Made by a program: the position numbers and the translations under genes
Part shown: one piece after another, positions 56,801-58,887 of the stretch
Numbering within the stretch: position 1 is the first letter of the stretch
Layout of the letters: every line of letters begins with the position of its first letter
Assembly (NCBI GenBank): GCA_963680875.1
Contig: OY804577.1
Span: 105,349,906-105,413,905 of the forward strand
Direction of reading: 5' to 3'
Source of the DNA: Bathymodiolus brooksi
Taxonomy: Eukaryota; Mollusca; Bivalvia; Mytilida; Modiolidae
Length of the DNA stretch: 64,000 nt
The notes under the pieces: generated by a model
Seen by the model: the letters and a program-made list of their open reading frames with translations, nothing else
Told to the model about the DNA's origin: nothing
The model's database searches: none

Positions 56801-58887
56801 AAATTCAAATAAGTCTTGTTACCATGGTAAAGTCTAATACTTATTTATACTGACTGTGTATATTATGTCTTTATTGTGTCTTTCTATAATCATGCTATAT
56901 TAAGGTAAATGTCTGCCATTTGTTTTTTTTTTACTTCTTGAACACTTATTACTGTCCCTATACAAGAACTTTTTACCTCAAAGATTAGGAATTAGCTAAA
57001 AAAATTGTTTACCAAACTGCATTTAGTAATCCTATATCAAACTGATCAGTTGGTAAATATTTGCAACCAAGTACATGTACTAGAGGAAGGTTGTTGCTAT
57101 AGAGATGTTAGTAAAACAAGTACAGTTTAAGAAAGCATACTTACAATCCTATACTGTTACTCCACTGTCTGTAGCGACAGTTGTCATGATCGTATGGTAG
57201 TTGGATTTACAACTACCAATGCAGTCAATGCCTATCACCACTAAAGTTGTGAGTTCGAACCCTGTTCATGGTGAGGTGTACTCGATACAACAGTATGTGA
57301 TAAAGTTTGTTAGTGACTTGTGACAGGTCTGTGTTTTCTCCGGATTACTCCACCGATAAACTGACCTCCACAATATAGCTGAAATATTGTTGAAAATGGC
57401 ATTAAACACCAAAACGCTAACCCTTACCCTCCACTGATATTCTGAAACATTTGATGTTTGATTATTATAAAAACAATATAGCTGAAATATTGTTGAAAAT
57501 GGCATTAAACACCAAAACGCTAACCCTTACCCTCCACTGATATTCTGAAACATTTGTTGTTTGATTATTAAAAGTGGATGGAACAAGATATACAAGGTTG
57601 GACTGGAATTTGAAAGCTGCTAGTATATTTACATTTACTATTGATATATTTTGCGGAAAAAAAAGATGAAGATGTAATTTTCAAAGAATTTTGTTTTGAT
57701 TGAAATTTTGTTAAAAAGGGAAGTAACTCTACGTTAAATAATATTTTGATTATGATGAAATTTTTTTAGGTAGAGTTATTTCCCATTTTTGTTGTATTTT
57801 TTATTACAATATTTTTCCACCCAAAACATATTCTTAGAAAATTACATCTGCAAAATATTTATCATAGCATATCAATGGCTTATTAACATTTTAAAGAAAA
57901 TAAAAAAAAAGGAAATATCATAAAATTTGTCAATGTAATAGCAGTTTTTACATCAAACCTTCCAGCCCATTCGTTTGAGATTAAGCAGTTCTATGTTCGT
58001 CGTCACATTTCATTATGTATTAGTTTATTTATAGTTTCATAGTAAGTAAAAAAAAAAGTGTAACAGTATAACCTATATGTCAGTCCTATCTTATTTTAAG
58101 GGCCCGGGTGGCTCAATGAGTTAGGTAGTTGGATTACATAGCAACTCATACAAGCCTATCACCAATACGGCGTGGGTACGTGCCCGGTTTTGTAAATTAC
58201 AAAAAAGGGTGCACTCAACTAGCAGCCACAAGTGATAAAGTTTACCAGTTGCTTGCCCATGGTTGGTGGTTCTCTCCGGGTACTCCTGCTTCTTCCACCA
58301 CTAAAACTAGTTGCCATGATATAGCTGAAATATTGCTGAAAGTGGCATTAAGCTAAAAAAAATCAATCAATCAATCAATCTCTTATTTTATTAACTTTAC
58401 AGCACCTAAAGATGCCAAAGAACAAGTGAACATACAGAAAAAACAGTCTTTATTAAGACAGAAATCTCTTTTAAATGAAGAACTGCTTGCTGAATACAAG
58501 TCAAAGATGAATAAAACCGAGGAAAAAGAAACAATGCAAGAAAAAGCTTTACCAGAAGAATCAGTTCCGAAAAAGAATGTTGAAGTACAAAAATCAAGCG
58601 ATTTAAAACCTTTACCTGAATCTGATGAAAATAAAGTGAAAAACAACAATACAACAGTGGCTAGTGTTGATAATGTAGAAGAAGAAAAGCCTTCAACATC
58701 TGGTATTCAGAGGTCAACTGATCCACAGGTCAATAAATCACCTGATTCACAGGTTACTAAGCAACAAACCAGAAGATTATCTCTGACAAAAAGTGATGAC
58801 AAGTCAAACGGTAAAGGGAAAAATAACAAACCAGACACCTTAGATAAAATGGGACGAAGTAAAAGTAAGGCATGCTCCTTAATGTAA
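2687..58887 (+). CDS. Roco-family protein: LRR, EF-hand, LRR, ROC GTPase, COR, TIR, TIR, CaaX (37 exons joined; 5' end missing)
   Basis: Thirty-seven GT..AG exons (listed singly below) join with no phase conflict into 1911 residues and a stop. Domains seen: LRRs at about 342-492 and 573-637 around an EF-hand loop (533-544); ROC GTPase with P-loop GLGGAGKT (680-687), TDGI (709-712), WDFAGQ (731-736) and THMD (789-792); COR with a VPCPDC site (Cys1099, Cys1102); TIR-like domains from 1176 and from 1325; a last four residues CSLM. No kinase domain is present, unlike LRRK1/2; ROC-COR after LRRs is the Roco hallmark (as in MFHAS1). Known family role: GTP-regulated, dimerising signalling scaffold. 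The TIR pair suggests innate-immune or cell-death signalling, and the CaaX box suggests attachment to a membrane; both are inference. The initiator codon is not identified and probably lies upstream of the window. No promoter is visible. Confidence 0.9.
2911..3290 (+). repeat. Dispersed repeat family C
   Basis: Phrases ggtgatggtcaatatttcca, ctctcacctcaaatcattga and ggtggggttaaacc recur at 21845, 27215 and 44995. Confidence 0.7.
3533..3655 (+). CDS. Roco gene exon 2
   Basis: Acceptor gtttttcag, donor gtt/gtaagt. Residues 55-95, phase 0 at both ends. Beta-rich looking, with no known motif ([14 protein letters not shown] at its start). Confidence 0.85.
4126..4478 (-). mobile_element. SINE B, minus strand
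   Basis: The reverse complement starts with a tRNA-like head (gcatcggtggtgtaatg type) and shares long phrases with the copies at 6698, 45622 and 48595. Confidence 0.7.
4642..4702 (+). CDS. Roco gene exon 3
   Basis: Acceptor gttattacag, donor tctt/gtaagt. Residues 96-115, leaving phase 1. Contains a Cys-Cys pair (THCCELS). No domain recognised. Confidence 0.8.
5202..5376. mobile_element. MITE family T (tacagtgaaac ends)
   Basis: The ends are tacagtgaaac.. and ..gattcactgta, in inverted order. Internal phrases ggttcggtttagacagg and ctgtctattccgaacac recur in the other copies of this family. Confidence 0.75.
5475..5728 (+). mobile_element. SINE A
   Basis: Head with a gagttcgaatc B-box-like site, shortened core, and tail ending in (caaa)n-like sequence. 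Confidence 0.8.
5909..6120 (+). mobile_element. SINE A, lacks 5' end
   Basis: Starts within the head at acctgtgcaatcagtgccta; core and tail present, ending accataaccctaacccc. Confidence 0.8.
6247..6321 (+). CDS. Roco gene exon 4
   Basis: Acceptor tttttag, donor tctg/gtaagt. Residues 116-140, phase 1 in and out. Contains [15 protein letters not shown]. No domain recognised. Confidence 0.8.
6367..6616 (+). mobile_element. SINE A, full length
   Basis: Head, gagtttgaatccc B-box-like site, core ggtggttttctccgggtact, and tail. Confidence 0.83.
6698..7066 (-). mobile_element. SINE B, minus strand
   Basis: Same family as at 4126; the reverse complement contains gatcttgggttcaagcc as a B-box-like site. 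Confidence 0.72.
7279..7389 (+). CDS. Roco gene exon 5
   Basis: Acceptor gttttttag, donor aaca/gtgagt. Residues 141-177, phase 1 in and out, so skipping it keeps frame (possible cassette exon). Contains [16 protein letters not shown]. No domain recognised. Confidence 0.75.
7502..7752 (+). mobile_element. SINE A, full length
   Basis: Head, gagttcgaatcccgc site, core with a small deletion, and tail. Confidence 0.82.
8586..8722 (+). CDS. Roco gene exon 6
   Basis: Acceptor taatttcag, donor tat/gtaagt. Residues 178-223, phase 1 in and phase 0 out. Helical-looking segment ([19 protein letters not shown]). No domain recognised. Confidence 0.85.
8784..9116. mobile_element. MITE, 333 bp
   Basis: The left end TAAAGGTGCAGTCAC and the inverted right end TAAAGGTATGGTCAC match at 12 of 15 bases. 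Non-coding. Confidence 0.65.
9460..9630. repeat. Dispersed repeat family D (inverted ends)
   Basis: cagtagtccccatcttattg at the start pairs loosely with cttgtaagaggggtactact at the end. Relatives at 30545-30700 and 35888-36056. Confidence 0.55.
10211..10482 (+). mobile_element. SINE A, full length
   Basis: Head from gggactgtcatggtcgtga, B-box-like gattcgaaccccg, core and tail. Confidence 0.83.
10491..10554 (+). repeat. Duplicated acceptor region and 5' edge of exon 7
   Basis: cacattccagaaaagtttga occurs twice, 34 bp apart; the second copy is in the exon. Confidence 0.8.
10532..10597 (+). CDS. Roco gene exon 7
   Basis: Acceptor tatttgtag, donor gtg/gtaagt. Residues 224-245 ([20 protein letters not shown]), phase 0. 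The first about 30 bp, acceptor region included, have a near copy just upstream at 10491-10520. Confidence 0.8.
10749..11862. mobile_element. Non-autonomous DNA transposon with 14-bp TIRs, 1114 bp
   Basis: CATACCTGTTAACC at 10749 is exactly inverted at 11849-11862; aaaac flanks both sides. It contains subterminal tctcccgc / gggagat runs and no coding frame. Confidence 0.8.
12146..13001. mobile_element. Non-autonomous DNA transposon with 17-bp TIRs, 856 bp
   Basis: It begins CAGGGACAGAAATTAAC and ends with the exact reverse complement. CAGGG ends are common in hAT elements. No clear target duplication and no transposase frame. Confidence 0.85.
13541..13657 (+). CDS. Roco gene exon 8
   Basis: Acceptor is a long T-run then ag; donor gcg/gtaaga. 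Residues 246-284, phase 0. Contains [18 protein letters not shown], the lead into the LRR exon. Confidence 0.85.
13833..14580 (+). mobile_element. SINE A (5' truncated), split by a MITE
   Basis: The core and first part of the tail lie at 13833-13920; the rest of the tail (attaaacaccataaaccaac) follows the 618-bp insert, from 14539. Confidence 0.85.
13921..14538. mobile_element. MITE nested in a SINE (hAT-like), 618 bp
   Basis: It splits a SINE tail and is bounded by gttgaaaa on both sides (13913-13920 and 14539-14546). Both ends share aggacaatagcccc in inverted form. There are repeated caattgcc/ggacaatagcccc motifs near each end and no coding frame. Confidence 0.88.
15017..15733 (+). CDS. 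Roco gene exon 9: first leucine-rich repeat block
   Basis: Largest exon, residues 285-523, acceptor ttgtag and donor gag/gtaagg. From about 342 to 492 it carries five to six LRRs of about 23 residues with the LPxxI, LxxL and N-x-L spacing (for example [32 protein letters not shown]). It begins with ATG, but the frame continues from the exon before, so this Met need not be the start. Its 3' edge is copied several times in the next intron. Confidence 0.95.
15721..15860 (+). repeat. Decayed copies of the exon 9 3' edge and donor
   Basis: gatgctcataatgaggtaag recurs in about five diverged units of 16 to 27 bp, for example gatgctcatactgcggtagg at 15790 onwards. Confidence 0.8.
15861..16375. other. 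Intron 9, little visible
   Basis: A very decayed SINE A tail may lie at about 15990-16070 (cagttttcctccattaagta). Nothing else is recognised. Confidence 0.4.
16376..16508 (+). CDS. Roco gene exon 10: EF-hand between LRR blocks
   Basis: Acceptor tttttgtag, donor cctg/gtgaga. Residues 524-567. The loop [12 protein letters not shown] (533-544) has acidic or Asn ligands at positions 1, 3, 5 and 9, a hydrophobic residue at 8 and Glu at 12, the EF-hand calcium pattern, with Asn where Gly is usual at position 6. The helix before it reads VKLFHQF. Only one EF-hand is evident. An EF-hand set inside the LRR array is not usual for Roco proteins that I know. Confidence 0.9.
17148..17330 (+). repeat. Repeat family E fragment
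   Basis: agctcatatagccaaagacc and gtgagctttttccatcactt match the opening of the 37.4-kb block; the rest is diverged. Confidence 0.6.
17671..17865 (+). CDS. Roco gene exon 11: second leucine-rich repeat block
   Basis: Acceptor gcttacag, donor aaaa/gtaagt. Residues 568-632, phase 1 in and out. LRRs read [18 protein letters not shown], then [19 protein letters not shown], a regular repeat of about 23 residues. Confidence 0.95.
18366..18618 (-). mobile_element. SINE A, full length, minus strand
   Basis: Reverse complement carries tail, core, B-box-like site and head, ending at gcggcccct. One of few copies opposite to the gene. Confidence 0.83.
18826..18868. repeat. Short intronic duplication before exon 12
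   Basis: aacaaataagtacttatact occurs twice, close to the acceptor. Confidence 0.75.
18888..19053 (+). CDS. Roco gene exon 12: end of LRR and ROC P-loop
   Basis: Acceptor ttctacag, donor acaag/gtatca. Residues 633-687. Ends the LRRs (LELSNC), then an Arg/Lys-rich helix, then the Walker A motif GLGGAGKT (680-687) after KLMFV. This is the G1 loop of the ROC GTPase. Confidence 0.95.
19171..19592 (+). mobile_element. SINE A split by a short MITE
   Basis: Head at 19171-19242, then the 171-bp insert, then B-box-like gagtttgaattcc, core and tail from 19414. Confidence 0.82.
19243..19413. mobile_element. Short MITE nested in a SINE, 171 bp
   Basis: It interrupts a SINE between two copies of tcgccac (19236-19242 and 19414-19420). 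The ends (CAGGGTGCC and, inverted, CAGCATGCCC) are of hAT type. Confidence 0.8.
19690..19757 (+). CDS. Roco gene exon 13: ROC switch I
   Basis: Acceptor tatttacag, donor gatg/gtaagt. Residues 688-710. Its first base completes the Ser after the P-loop (GKTS). It runs through a helix to ITD, which with the next exon gives the TDGI switch I motif usual in ROC domains. Confidence 0.9.
20190..21806. repeat. 54-bp tandem array (about 30 copies), intron 13
   Basis: The unit begins aatgttgattttaacattg and contains gggccctaagtgactctg. Copies are almost identical; one near 20910-20940 is short by two bases and carries substitutions. No link to an exon sequence is visible. Confidence 0.97.
21845..22105 (+). 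repeat. Dispersed repeat family C
   Basis: Contains tatgaaaagaaagtttatac, attccactaatatcaacaaa and ggtggggttaaacc, as in the 2911 copy. Confidence 0.7.
22483..22583 (+). CDS. Roco gene exon 14: ROC switch II
   Basis: Acceptor ttttccacag, donor cag/gtaaat. Residues 711-744. Contains WDFAGQ (731-736), the DxxG(Q) G3 motif typical of ROC domains, followed by VYYNTHQ. Confidence 0.95.
22590..22967. mobile_element. MITE family T with internal expansion, intron 14
   Basis: Same ends as the 5202 copy. A piece of about 34 bp (tcctgtcttaactgaaccctg...) is repeated about seven times at 22608-22835, directly after the donor of exon 14. Confidence 0.8.
23190..23275 (-). mobile_element. SINE A tail fragment, minus strand
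   Basis: Reverse complement of the tail and the start of the core only. Confidence 0.7.
23443..23589 (+). CDS. Roco gene exon 15: ROC G4 region
   Basis: Acceptor ttcattgtag, donor cag/gtaata. Residues 745-793, phase 0. Reads [13 protein letters not shown], then [16 protein letters not shown], and ends at THMD (789-792), the ROC form of the base-recognising N/TKxD motif. Confidence 0.95.
23727..23990 (-). mobile_element. SINE A subfamily 2, minus strand
   Basis: Shares core and tail with SINE A but has another tRNA-like head (reverse complement: gggcctgggtggctcaatga, then gttaggtagttgg; B-box-like tgggttcgcgccc). Confidence 0.82.
24721..26783 (+). repeat. 66-bp array of splice acceptor plus exon start (31 copies)
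   Basis: The site after each acceptor (GTACCT or ATACCT) occurs from 24772 to 26753 every 66 bp (67 once), 31 times; the last is the real exon 16. Each unit has the polypyrimidine-poor tract, acacag acceptor, 12 codons of the exon, then ATA TAG. Copies are nearly identical; a few have ag/atacct. On the minus strand the unit is stop-free, which creates a 686-codon open frame with no independent support. Confidence 0.97.
26753..26842 (+). CDS. Roco gene exon 16: ROC C-terminal part
   Basis: Acceptor ttttacacag, donor cag/gtatga. Residues 794-823, ending [10 protein letters not shown], where VSS is the G5 position. The first about 35 bp and the acceptor are the last unit of the 66-bp array upstream. 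The real exon continues atg atg cag where each array unit reads atg ata tag. Confidence 0.9.
27056..27205 (+). repeat. Repeat family E fragment
   Basis: agctctgccgagccaaaggc and cttttcccatcacttggtgt match the family opening. Confidence 0.55.
27215..27545 (+). repeat. Dispersed repeat family C with internal array
   Basis: Same start as the others; the cctctnacctcaa piece has expanded into the 22-bp array. Confidence 0.75.
27283..27470. repeat. 22-bp tandem array (8 to 9 copies)
   Basis: Units acctcaacaacaatcacctc with a g/a or t/c change between copies. It is an internal expansion inside a dispersed repeat (family C) copy. Confidence 0.93.
27988..28094 (+). CDS. Roco gene exon 17: start of COR
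   Basis: Acceptor gttttcag, donor ttgaa/gtgtgt (a weaker donor). Residues 824-858. [12 protein letters not shown] then [13 protein letters not shown] matches the start of COR domains. Confidence 0.9.
28625..28709 (+). CDS. Roco gene exon 18: COR
   Basis: Acceptor ttcctacag, donor gag/gtaaaa. Residues 859-887 ([20 protein letters not shown]), phase 2 in and 0 out. Fits the COR winged-helix part. Confidence 0.9.
28769..29117. repeat. 36-bp tandem array (about 10 copies), intron 18
   Basis: The unit reads ctgtaacaaactgattatat then acagtattctatgata. It lies just downstream of the donor of exon 18. It makes a minus-strand open frame by repeat alone. Confidence 0.95.
29118..29876. other. Intron 18 remainder, nothing clear
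   Basis: A possible family D fragment at 29117-29165 (cctcttatgaggacactcct). The rest shows no coding frame or clear repeat. Confidence 0.4.
29877..30023 (+). CDS. Roco gene exon 19: COR
   Basis: Acceptor cttaatag, donor cag/gtaagc. Residues 888-936. Contains [11 protein letters not shown] and [16 protein letters not shown], the best conserved stretch of the COR domain. Confidence 0.95.
30207..30466 (+). mobile_element. SINE A, full length
   Basis: Head, gagttcgaacctcg site with a short deletion after it, core ggtactccggtttcctccac, and tail. Confidence 0.85.
30545..30700. repeat. Dispersed repeat family D
   Basis: tcccccgtcttataaggcga near the start and cttataagagggacaacctc near the end; inverted ends. 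A poly(A) run follows. Confidence 0.6.
30932..31096 (+). CDS. Roco gene exon 20: COR
   Basis: Acceptor cattatag, donor gag/gtattt. Residues 937-991, phase 0. Contains [12 protein letters not shown], as in other COR domains. The last 70 bp with the donor are copied three more times downstream (31111 to about 31335); the first copy stays open, so a donor at 31181 would add 28 residues in frame. Confidence 0.92.
31111..31335 (+). repeat. Tandem copies of the exon 20 3' edge and donor
   Basis: The period is about 84 bp; the first copy (31111-31180) is nearly identical to the exon end and keeps the gag/gtattt donor at 31181. Two further copies (from about 31192 and 31261) are decayed by indels and stops. 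Confidence 0.85.
31810..33561. mobile_element. hAT-like non-autonomous DNA transposon, 1752 bp
   Basis: It is flanked by exact 8-bp direct repeats attttagg (31802-31809 and 33562-33569). The ends are inverted: CAGACTTGAGGT on the left, and the reverse complement of the right end starts CAGACATGGGGT. Both ends carry many subterminal gtaatcgattaca motifs. The inside is AT-rich and has no transposase frame. An 8-bp target duplication is the hAT mark. Confidence 0.9.
33838..34142 (-). mobile_element. SINE A copies, minus strand, two fragments
   Basis: A head fragment at 33838-33906 and a head plus part of the core at 33979-34142; the 3' tail is missing. Confidence 0.7.
34252..34350 (+). CDS. Roco gene exon 21: COR
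   Basis: Acceptor aaattttag, donor cag/gtatag. Residues 992-1024. Ends [15 protein letters not shown], a conserved COR motif. Confidence 0.95.
34408..34530 (+). mobile_element. SINE A, 5' truncated
   Basis: Core and tail only, from gtttgtcagtgacttgcgg to the taaacaccata end. Confidence 0.78.
34545..34713. mobile_element. MITE family T, degenerate
   Basis: Starts agtgatacctgtctgagctg and ends gagtttcactgta, with the family phrases in between. Confidence 0.6.
34969..35063 (+). CDS. Roco gene exon 22: COR
   Basis: Acceptor tattatag, donor cagaa/gtaagt. Residues 1025-1055 (VRLQEF, then [18 protein letters not shown]), which follows exon 21 without a gap in the family pattern. Confidence 0.95.
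35300..35418. mobile_element. MITE family T fragment
   Basis: Holds tggaatagacaggtgttcag and ttatacagattcctgtt phrases of the family. It lies just before the acceptor of exon 23. Confidence 0.5.
35439..35586 (+). CDS. Roco gene exon 23: COR with Cys pair
   Basis: Acceptor atttcag, donor ctg/gtaaga. Residues 1056-1105. Contains the VPCPDC motif (Cys1099, Cys1102), a probable half metal site seen in other Roco proteins. The next intron is the longest in the gene (6.3 kb). Confidence 0.93.
35888..36058. repeat. Dispersed repeat family D
   Basis: Contains ctcttaagaggccacctgtc and ttataaggccactttttct, similar to the other copies. Confidence 0.55.
36307..36364 (+). mobile_element. SINE A tail fragment
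   Basis: ccacgctacgatatagctga through gttaaacaccaatcaatcaa. Confidence 0.65.
37378..39775 (+). repeat. Complex tandem repeat family E (13 units)
   Basis: Opens with agctcaccttgccaaaggca and gtgagcttttgccatcact. Then about 13 units of 140 to 250 bp follow, each with a cgaaacttggtaggaagcat, ggaaggtcctctataaagat, and acaaacatggccgccacagg-like core. A larger block recurs 359 bp apart (near 38425 and 38784). It closes with ggctcgacccactgagcctc. Similar repeats are familiar from bivalve genomes. It sits in the longest intron. Confidence 0.9.
40295..40425. repeat. 65-bp direct duplication
   Basis: aacctccatggcatggaaaa to ataaggagaaaatat occurs twice in tandem, essentially identical. Confidence 0.9.
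40470..40578 (-). repeat. Dispersed repeat family C, minus-strand fragment
   Basis: The reverse complement of gttgaccatcactgtttaaa and gaggtgagaggtgattg matches the family start. Confidence 0.65.
41626..41785. repeat. Long inverted repeat (fold-back, 160 bp)
   Basis: aaataattcatggcaggcat at 41626 is the reverse complement of the end at 41785. The arms are about 65 to 70 bp around a short spacer with tcactgtcgctt. Confidence 0.95.
41866..41983 (+). CDS. Roco gene exon 24: end of COR
   Basis: Acceptor atttgtag, donor caat/gtaagt. Residues 1106-1144. Contains [14 protein letters not shown] and [14 protein letters not shown], which follow the CPDC motif directly in the COR family. Confidence 0.95.
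42442..42590. repeat. Inverted repeat inside a dispersed repeat
   Basis: Arms of about 55 bp (acaatatacgtacattgtc near 42442 against gacaatgtacgtatattgt ending 42590) flank about 40 bp. It is part of a dispersed repeat at about 42180-42600; a diverged relative lies at about 51740-52105. Confidence 0.85.
42941..43151 (+). repeat. Tandem copies of the exon 25 acceptor and 5' edge
   Basis: Four copies of a pyrimidine tract, ag, and ccatcatgccacctgatacc-like exon start, with units of about 42 to 57 bp. The frame is open across the whole run into the exon. Confidence 0.88.
43152..43244 (+). CDS. Roco gene exon 25: linker to TIR
   Basis: Acceptor atattttcag, donor ctgg/gtaaat. Residues 1145-1175 (contains [15 protein letters not shown]). 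Four more copies of the acceptor and exon start lie just upstream (acceptors ending at 42950, 43005, 43052, 43094). Three would read in frame if used. Confidence 0.9.
43448..43692 (+). mobile_element. SINE A, full length
   Basis: Head from agggccgctgtggtcgtgat, core with a deletion, and tail. Confidence 0.83.
44072..44174 (+). CDS. Roco gene exon 26: TIR-like domain 1, start
   Basis: Acceptor tttttaaag, donor gatg/gtaagt. Residues 1176-1209. Opens with DVFISYC, the box 1 strand of TIR domains, then a helix and LLKEGYR. Confidence 0.9.
44318..44436 (+). mobile_element. SINE A head fragment
   Basis: Head and gagttcgaatcccgccc site to about ataaagtttgtcaa; no core or tail. Confidence 0.65.
44522..44750 (+). 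CDS. Roco gene exon 27: TIR-like domain 1, body
   Basis: Acceptor tttttacag, donor gtg/gtgagt. Residues 1210-1286. Reads [15 protein letters not shown] (strand C region), then a Cys pair and KPFILVSVG. The place of the TIR NADase glutamate, judged against the second TIR, holds Leu1251. Confidence 0.92.
44995..45235 (+). repeat. Dispersed repeat family C
   Basis: Contains catgaaaagaaagtttaaac, caattccacaaatatagaca and gacaggcacaaaagtgggga. Confidence 0.7.
45287..45456 (+). CDS. Roco gene exon 28: TIR 1 end and TIR-like domain 2 start
   Basis: Acceptor attatag, donor tcaaa/gtaaga. Residues 1287-1342. Ends TIR 1 (VFVNMID), then a linker, then [17 protein letters not shown] (from 1325), the box 1 strand and helix of a second TIR. 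Confidence 0.92.
45622..45848 (+). mobile_element. SINE B
   Basis: catcagtgatgtaatgatta head, gttcaagcccc B-box-like site, then the family body to ctagcactataaaaatcc. Confidence 0.75.
45901..46030 (+). mobile_element. SINE A, 5' truncated
   Basis: Core and tail only. Confidence 0.78.
46033..46171. repeat. 69-bp direct duplication next to a SINE
   Basis: ctcaaaaagtagtttcttct to aacaaacactcac occurs twice, essentially identical. Confidence 0.9.
46713..46824 (+). CDS. Roco gene exon 29: TIR-like domain 2
   Basis: Acceptor tctttcag, donor atg/gtttgt. Residues 1343-1380. Contains [20 protein letters not shown], the strand B/box 2 region. Confidence 0.9.
46895..47156 (+). mobile_element. SINE A, full length
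   Basis: Head from ggggccatcatggttgtga, core ggttttctccgggtactccg, and tail ending cactataaccctaaacc. Confidence 0.85.
47277..47500 (+). repeat. Probable dispersed repeat
   Basis: gcccctgcggctgagggttg, gggggcattaac and ggagttatgtccctt are phrases I associate with molluscan repeats. No second copy lies in this window. Confidence 0.4.
47654..47836 (+). CDS. Roco gene exon 30: TIR-like domain 2
   Basis: Acceptor aatattacag, donor gaa/gtaagt. Residues 1381-1441. Contains [11 protein letters not shown], then [10 protein letters not shown] with Glu1414 at the site that carries the catalytic Glu in enzymatic TIR domains, then IPIVLAVVG and WKKS, which matches TIR 1. Confidence 0.93.
47891..48140 (+). 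mobile_element. SINE A, full length
   Basis: Head, B-box-like gagtttgaatcccgc, shortened core and tail. Confidence 0.82.
48419..48584 (+). mobile_element. SINE A, 5' truncated
   Basis: Starts at ccactcgatacaacattatg; core and tail present. Confidence 0.78.
48595..48848 (+). mobile_element. SINE B, best preserved
   Basis: gcatcggtggtgtaatggtt is a good A-box-bearing tRNA-like start and gggttcaagccc a good B box. The anticodon arm does not fold as a clear tRNA, so it is a SINE and not a tRNA gene. Confidence 0.8.
49006..49146 (+). repeat. Repeat family E, short copy
   Basis: Has the opening agctcaactagcc, the tttggtaggaagcactta piece and the closing cactgagcctctag. Confidence 0.7.
49195..49404 (+). 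CDS. Roco gene exon 31: TIR 2 end and Lys-rich linker
   Basis: Acceptor atttttcag, donor cag/gtaaga. Residues 1442-1511. Contains [19 protein letters not shown] (last TIR helices), then a polar stretch with KRKKN. Confidence 0.9.
49474..49694 (+). mobile_element. SINE A, 3' truncated
   Basis: Head, B-box-like gagttcgaacaccg, core, tail cut off after gaaatattgtt. Confidence 0.8.
49809..50562 (+). repeat. Dispersed repeat with four units of about 168 bp
   Basis: Starts tatacccccgctccccgaag and ends gcgggggtatcataggtgag, so the ends are partly inverted. tttttcgtcgcatttttctc recurs at about 49881, 50049, 50216 and 50384. Confidence 0.85.
51103..51296. mobile_element. MITE family T copy, intron 31
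   Basis: atacagttaaacttgtctaa at the start and ggtttcaacaggtgtcacta at the end are diverged forms of the family ends. The 28-bp array follows. Confidence 0.6.
51303..51500 (+). repeat. 28-bp tandem array next to the acceptor of exon 32
   Basis: Seven copies of ctttgttatatattgttggt plus tgtctttt; the last runs into the gttttgcag acceptor. As 28 is not a multiple of three, all three plus frames appear open across it. Confidence 0.93.
51509..51626 (+). CDS. Roco gene exon 32
   Basis: Acceptor gtttttgcag, donor aaaag/gtttga (weak). Residues 1512-1550. Reads [15 protein letters not shown]. Domain not recognised. The acceptor-proximal intron is a 28-bp array. Confidence 0.85.
51740..52105. repeat. 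Second copy of the 42.2-42.6 kb dispersed repeat
   Basis: Shares tcctggtaccctgt, gaaacag and tacaaataaattttatattt with the copy at 42.2-42.6 kb, and has a similar, weaker internal inverted repeat. Confidence 0.7.
52113..53073. mobile_element. Non-autonomous DNA transposon with 19-bp TIRs, 961 bp
   Basis: AGACTCAGATCGACGTCCA at the left is exactly inverted at 53055-53073. Both ends hold diverged repeats of a ctcaaatcgacgtcc-like motif, as subterminal repeats. No coding frame. Confidence 0.85.
53346..53452 (+). CDS. Roco gene exon 33
   Basis: Acceptor gttttcag, donor tcg/gtatgt. Residues 1551-1586. Ends with a Cys-rich piece ([11 protein letters not shown]) that recalls the CVHT end of the possible exon at 299-374. 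Domain not recognised. Confidence 0.88.
53453..54009. other. Intron 33, first part, nothing seen
   Basis: AT-rich sequence without a frame or repeat I can support, up to the 45-bp array. Confidence 0.4.
54010..54482. repeat. 45-bp tandem array (about 10 copies), intron 33
   Basis: The unit reads tgctgcagtcatatgctgtg, then ctggtgtagccatttattgt, then caata. It is open on both strands because 45 is a multiple of three. Confidence 0.95.
54532..54708 (+). CDS. Roco gene exon 34
   Basis: Acceptor atgttgtag, donor gag/gtaatg. Residues 1587-1645. Reads [16 protein letters not shown], then [14 protein letters not shown]. Fold not recognised. Confidence 0.9.
54709..55372. other. Intron 34, little visible
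   Basis: A decayed inverted-end repeat may start at 54781 (atacagtcaaacttttattc). Nothing coding. Confidence 0.4.
55373..55473 (+). CDS. Roco gene exon 35
   Basis: Acceptor gaattttcag, donor tccag/gtatgt. Residues 1646-1678, probably helical ([19 protein letters not shown]). Confidence 0.88.
55978..56298. mobile_element. MITE family T with internal 49-bp tandem repeat
   Basis: Ends tagtgaaacc.. and ..caggtttcactgta. Inside are about five copies of a unit with gataccgaacctccctggga and ccaactattgtgttcagaat. Confidence 0.82.
56357..56571 (+). CDS. Roco gene exon 36
   Basis: Acceptor ttttttaag, donor acag/gtatat. Residues 1679-1750. Starts [17 protein letters not shown], a compact Cys/His/Trp motif, and ends in a basic stretch ([11 protein letters not shown]). 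Not recognised as a named domain. Confidence 0.9.
56572..57172. other. Intron 36, first part, nothing seen
   Basis: AT-rich, with no coding frame or known repeat; SINEs follow at 57173 and 58099. Confidence 0.4.
57173..57540 (+). mobile_element. SINE A with tandem copy of its tail and flank
   Basis: A SINE at 57173-57430; the tail and about 60 bp of flank (ending tgatattctgaaacatttg) are repeated once more to 57560. Confidence 0.8.
58099..58382 (+). mobile_element. SINE A subfamily 2
   Basis: Head gggcccgggtggctcaatga then gttaggtagttgg (A-box-like), core, tail, and a (atca)n end. It lies 20 bp before the acceptor of the last exon. Confidence 0.85.
58403..58887 (+). CDS. Roco gene exon 37: polar tail, CaaX box and stop
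   Basis: Acceptor ctttacag. Residues 1751-1911, stop at 58885-58887. Lys, Glu, Ser and Asn-rich and probably disordered. It ends [11 protein letters not shown]: the last four, CSLM, fit a CaaX box, and Met at the end favours farnesyl transfer (lamin A ends in the similar CSIM). Upstream Lys/Arg would help membrane binding. Prenylation is inferred. Confidence 0.93.
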
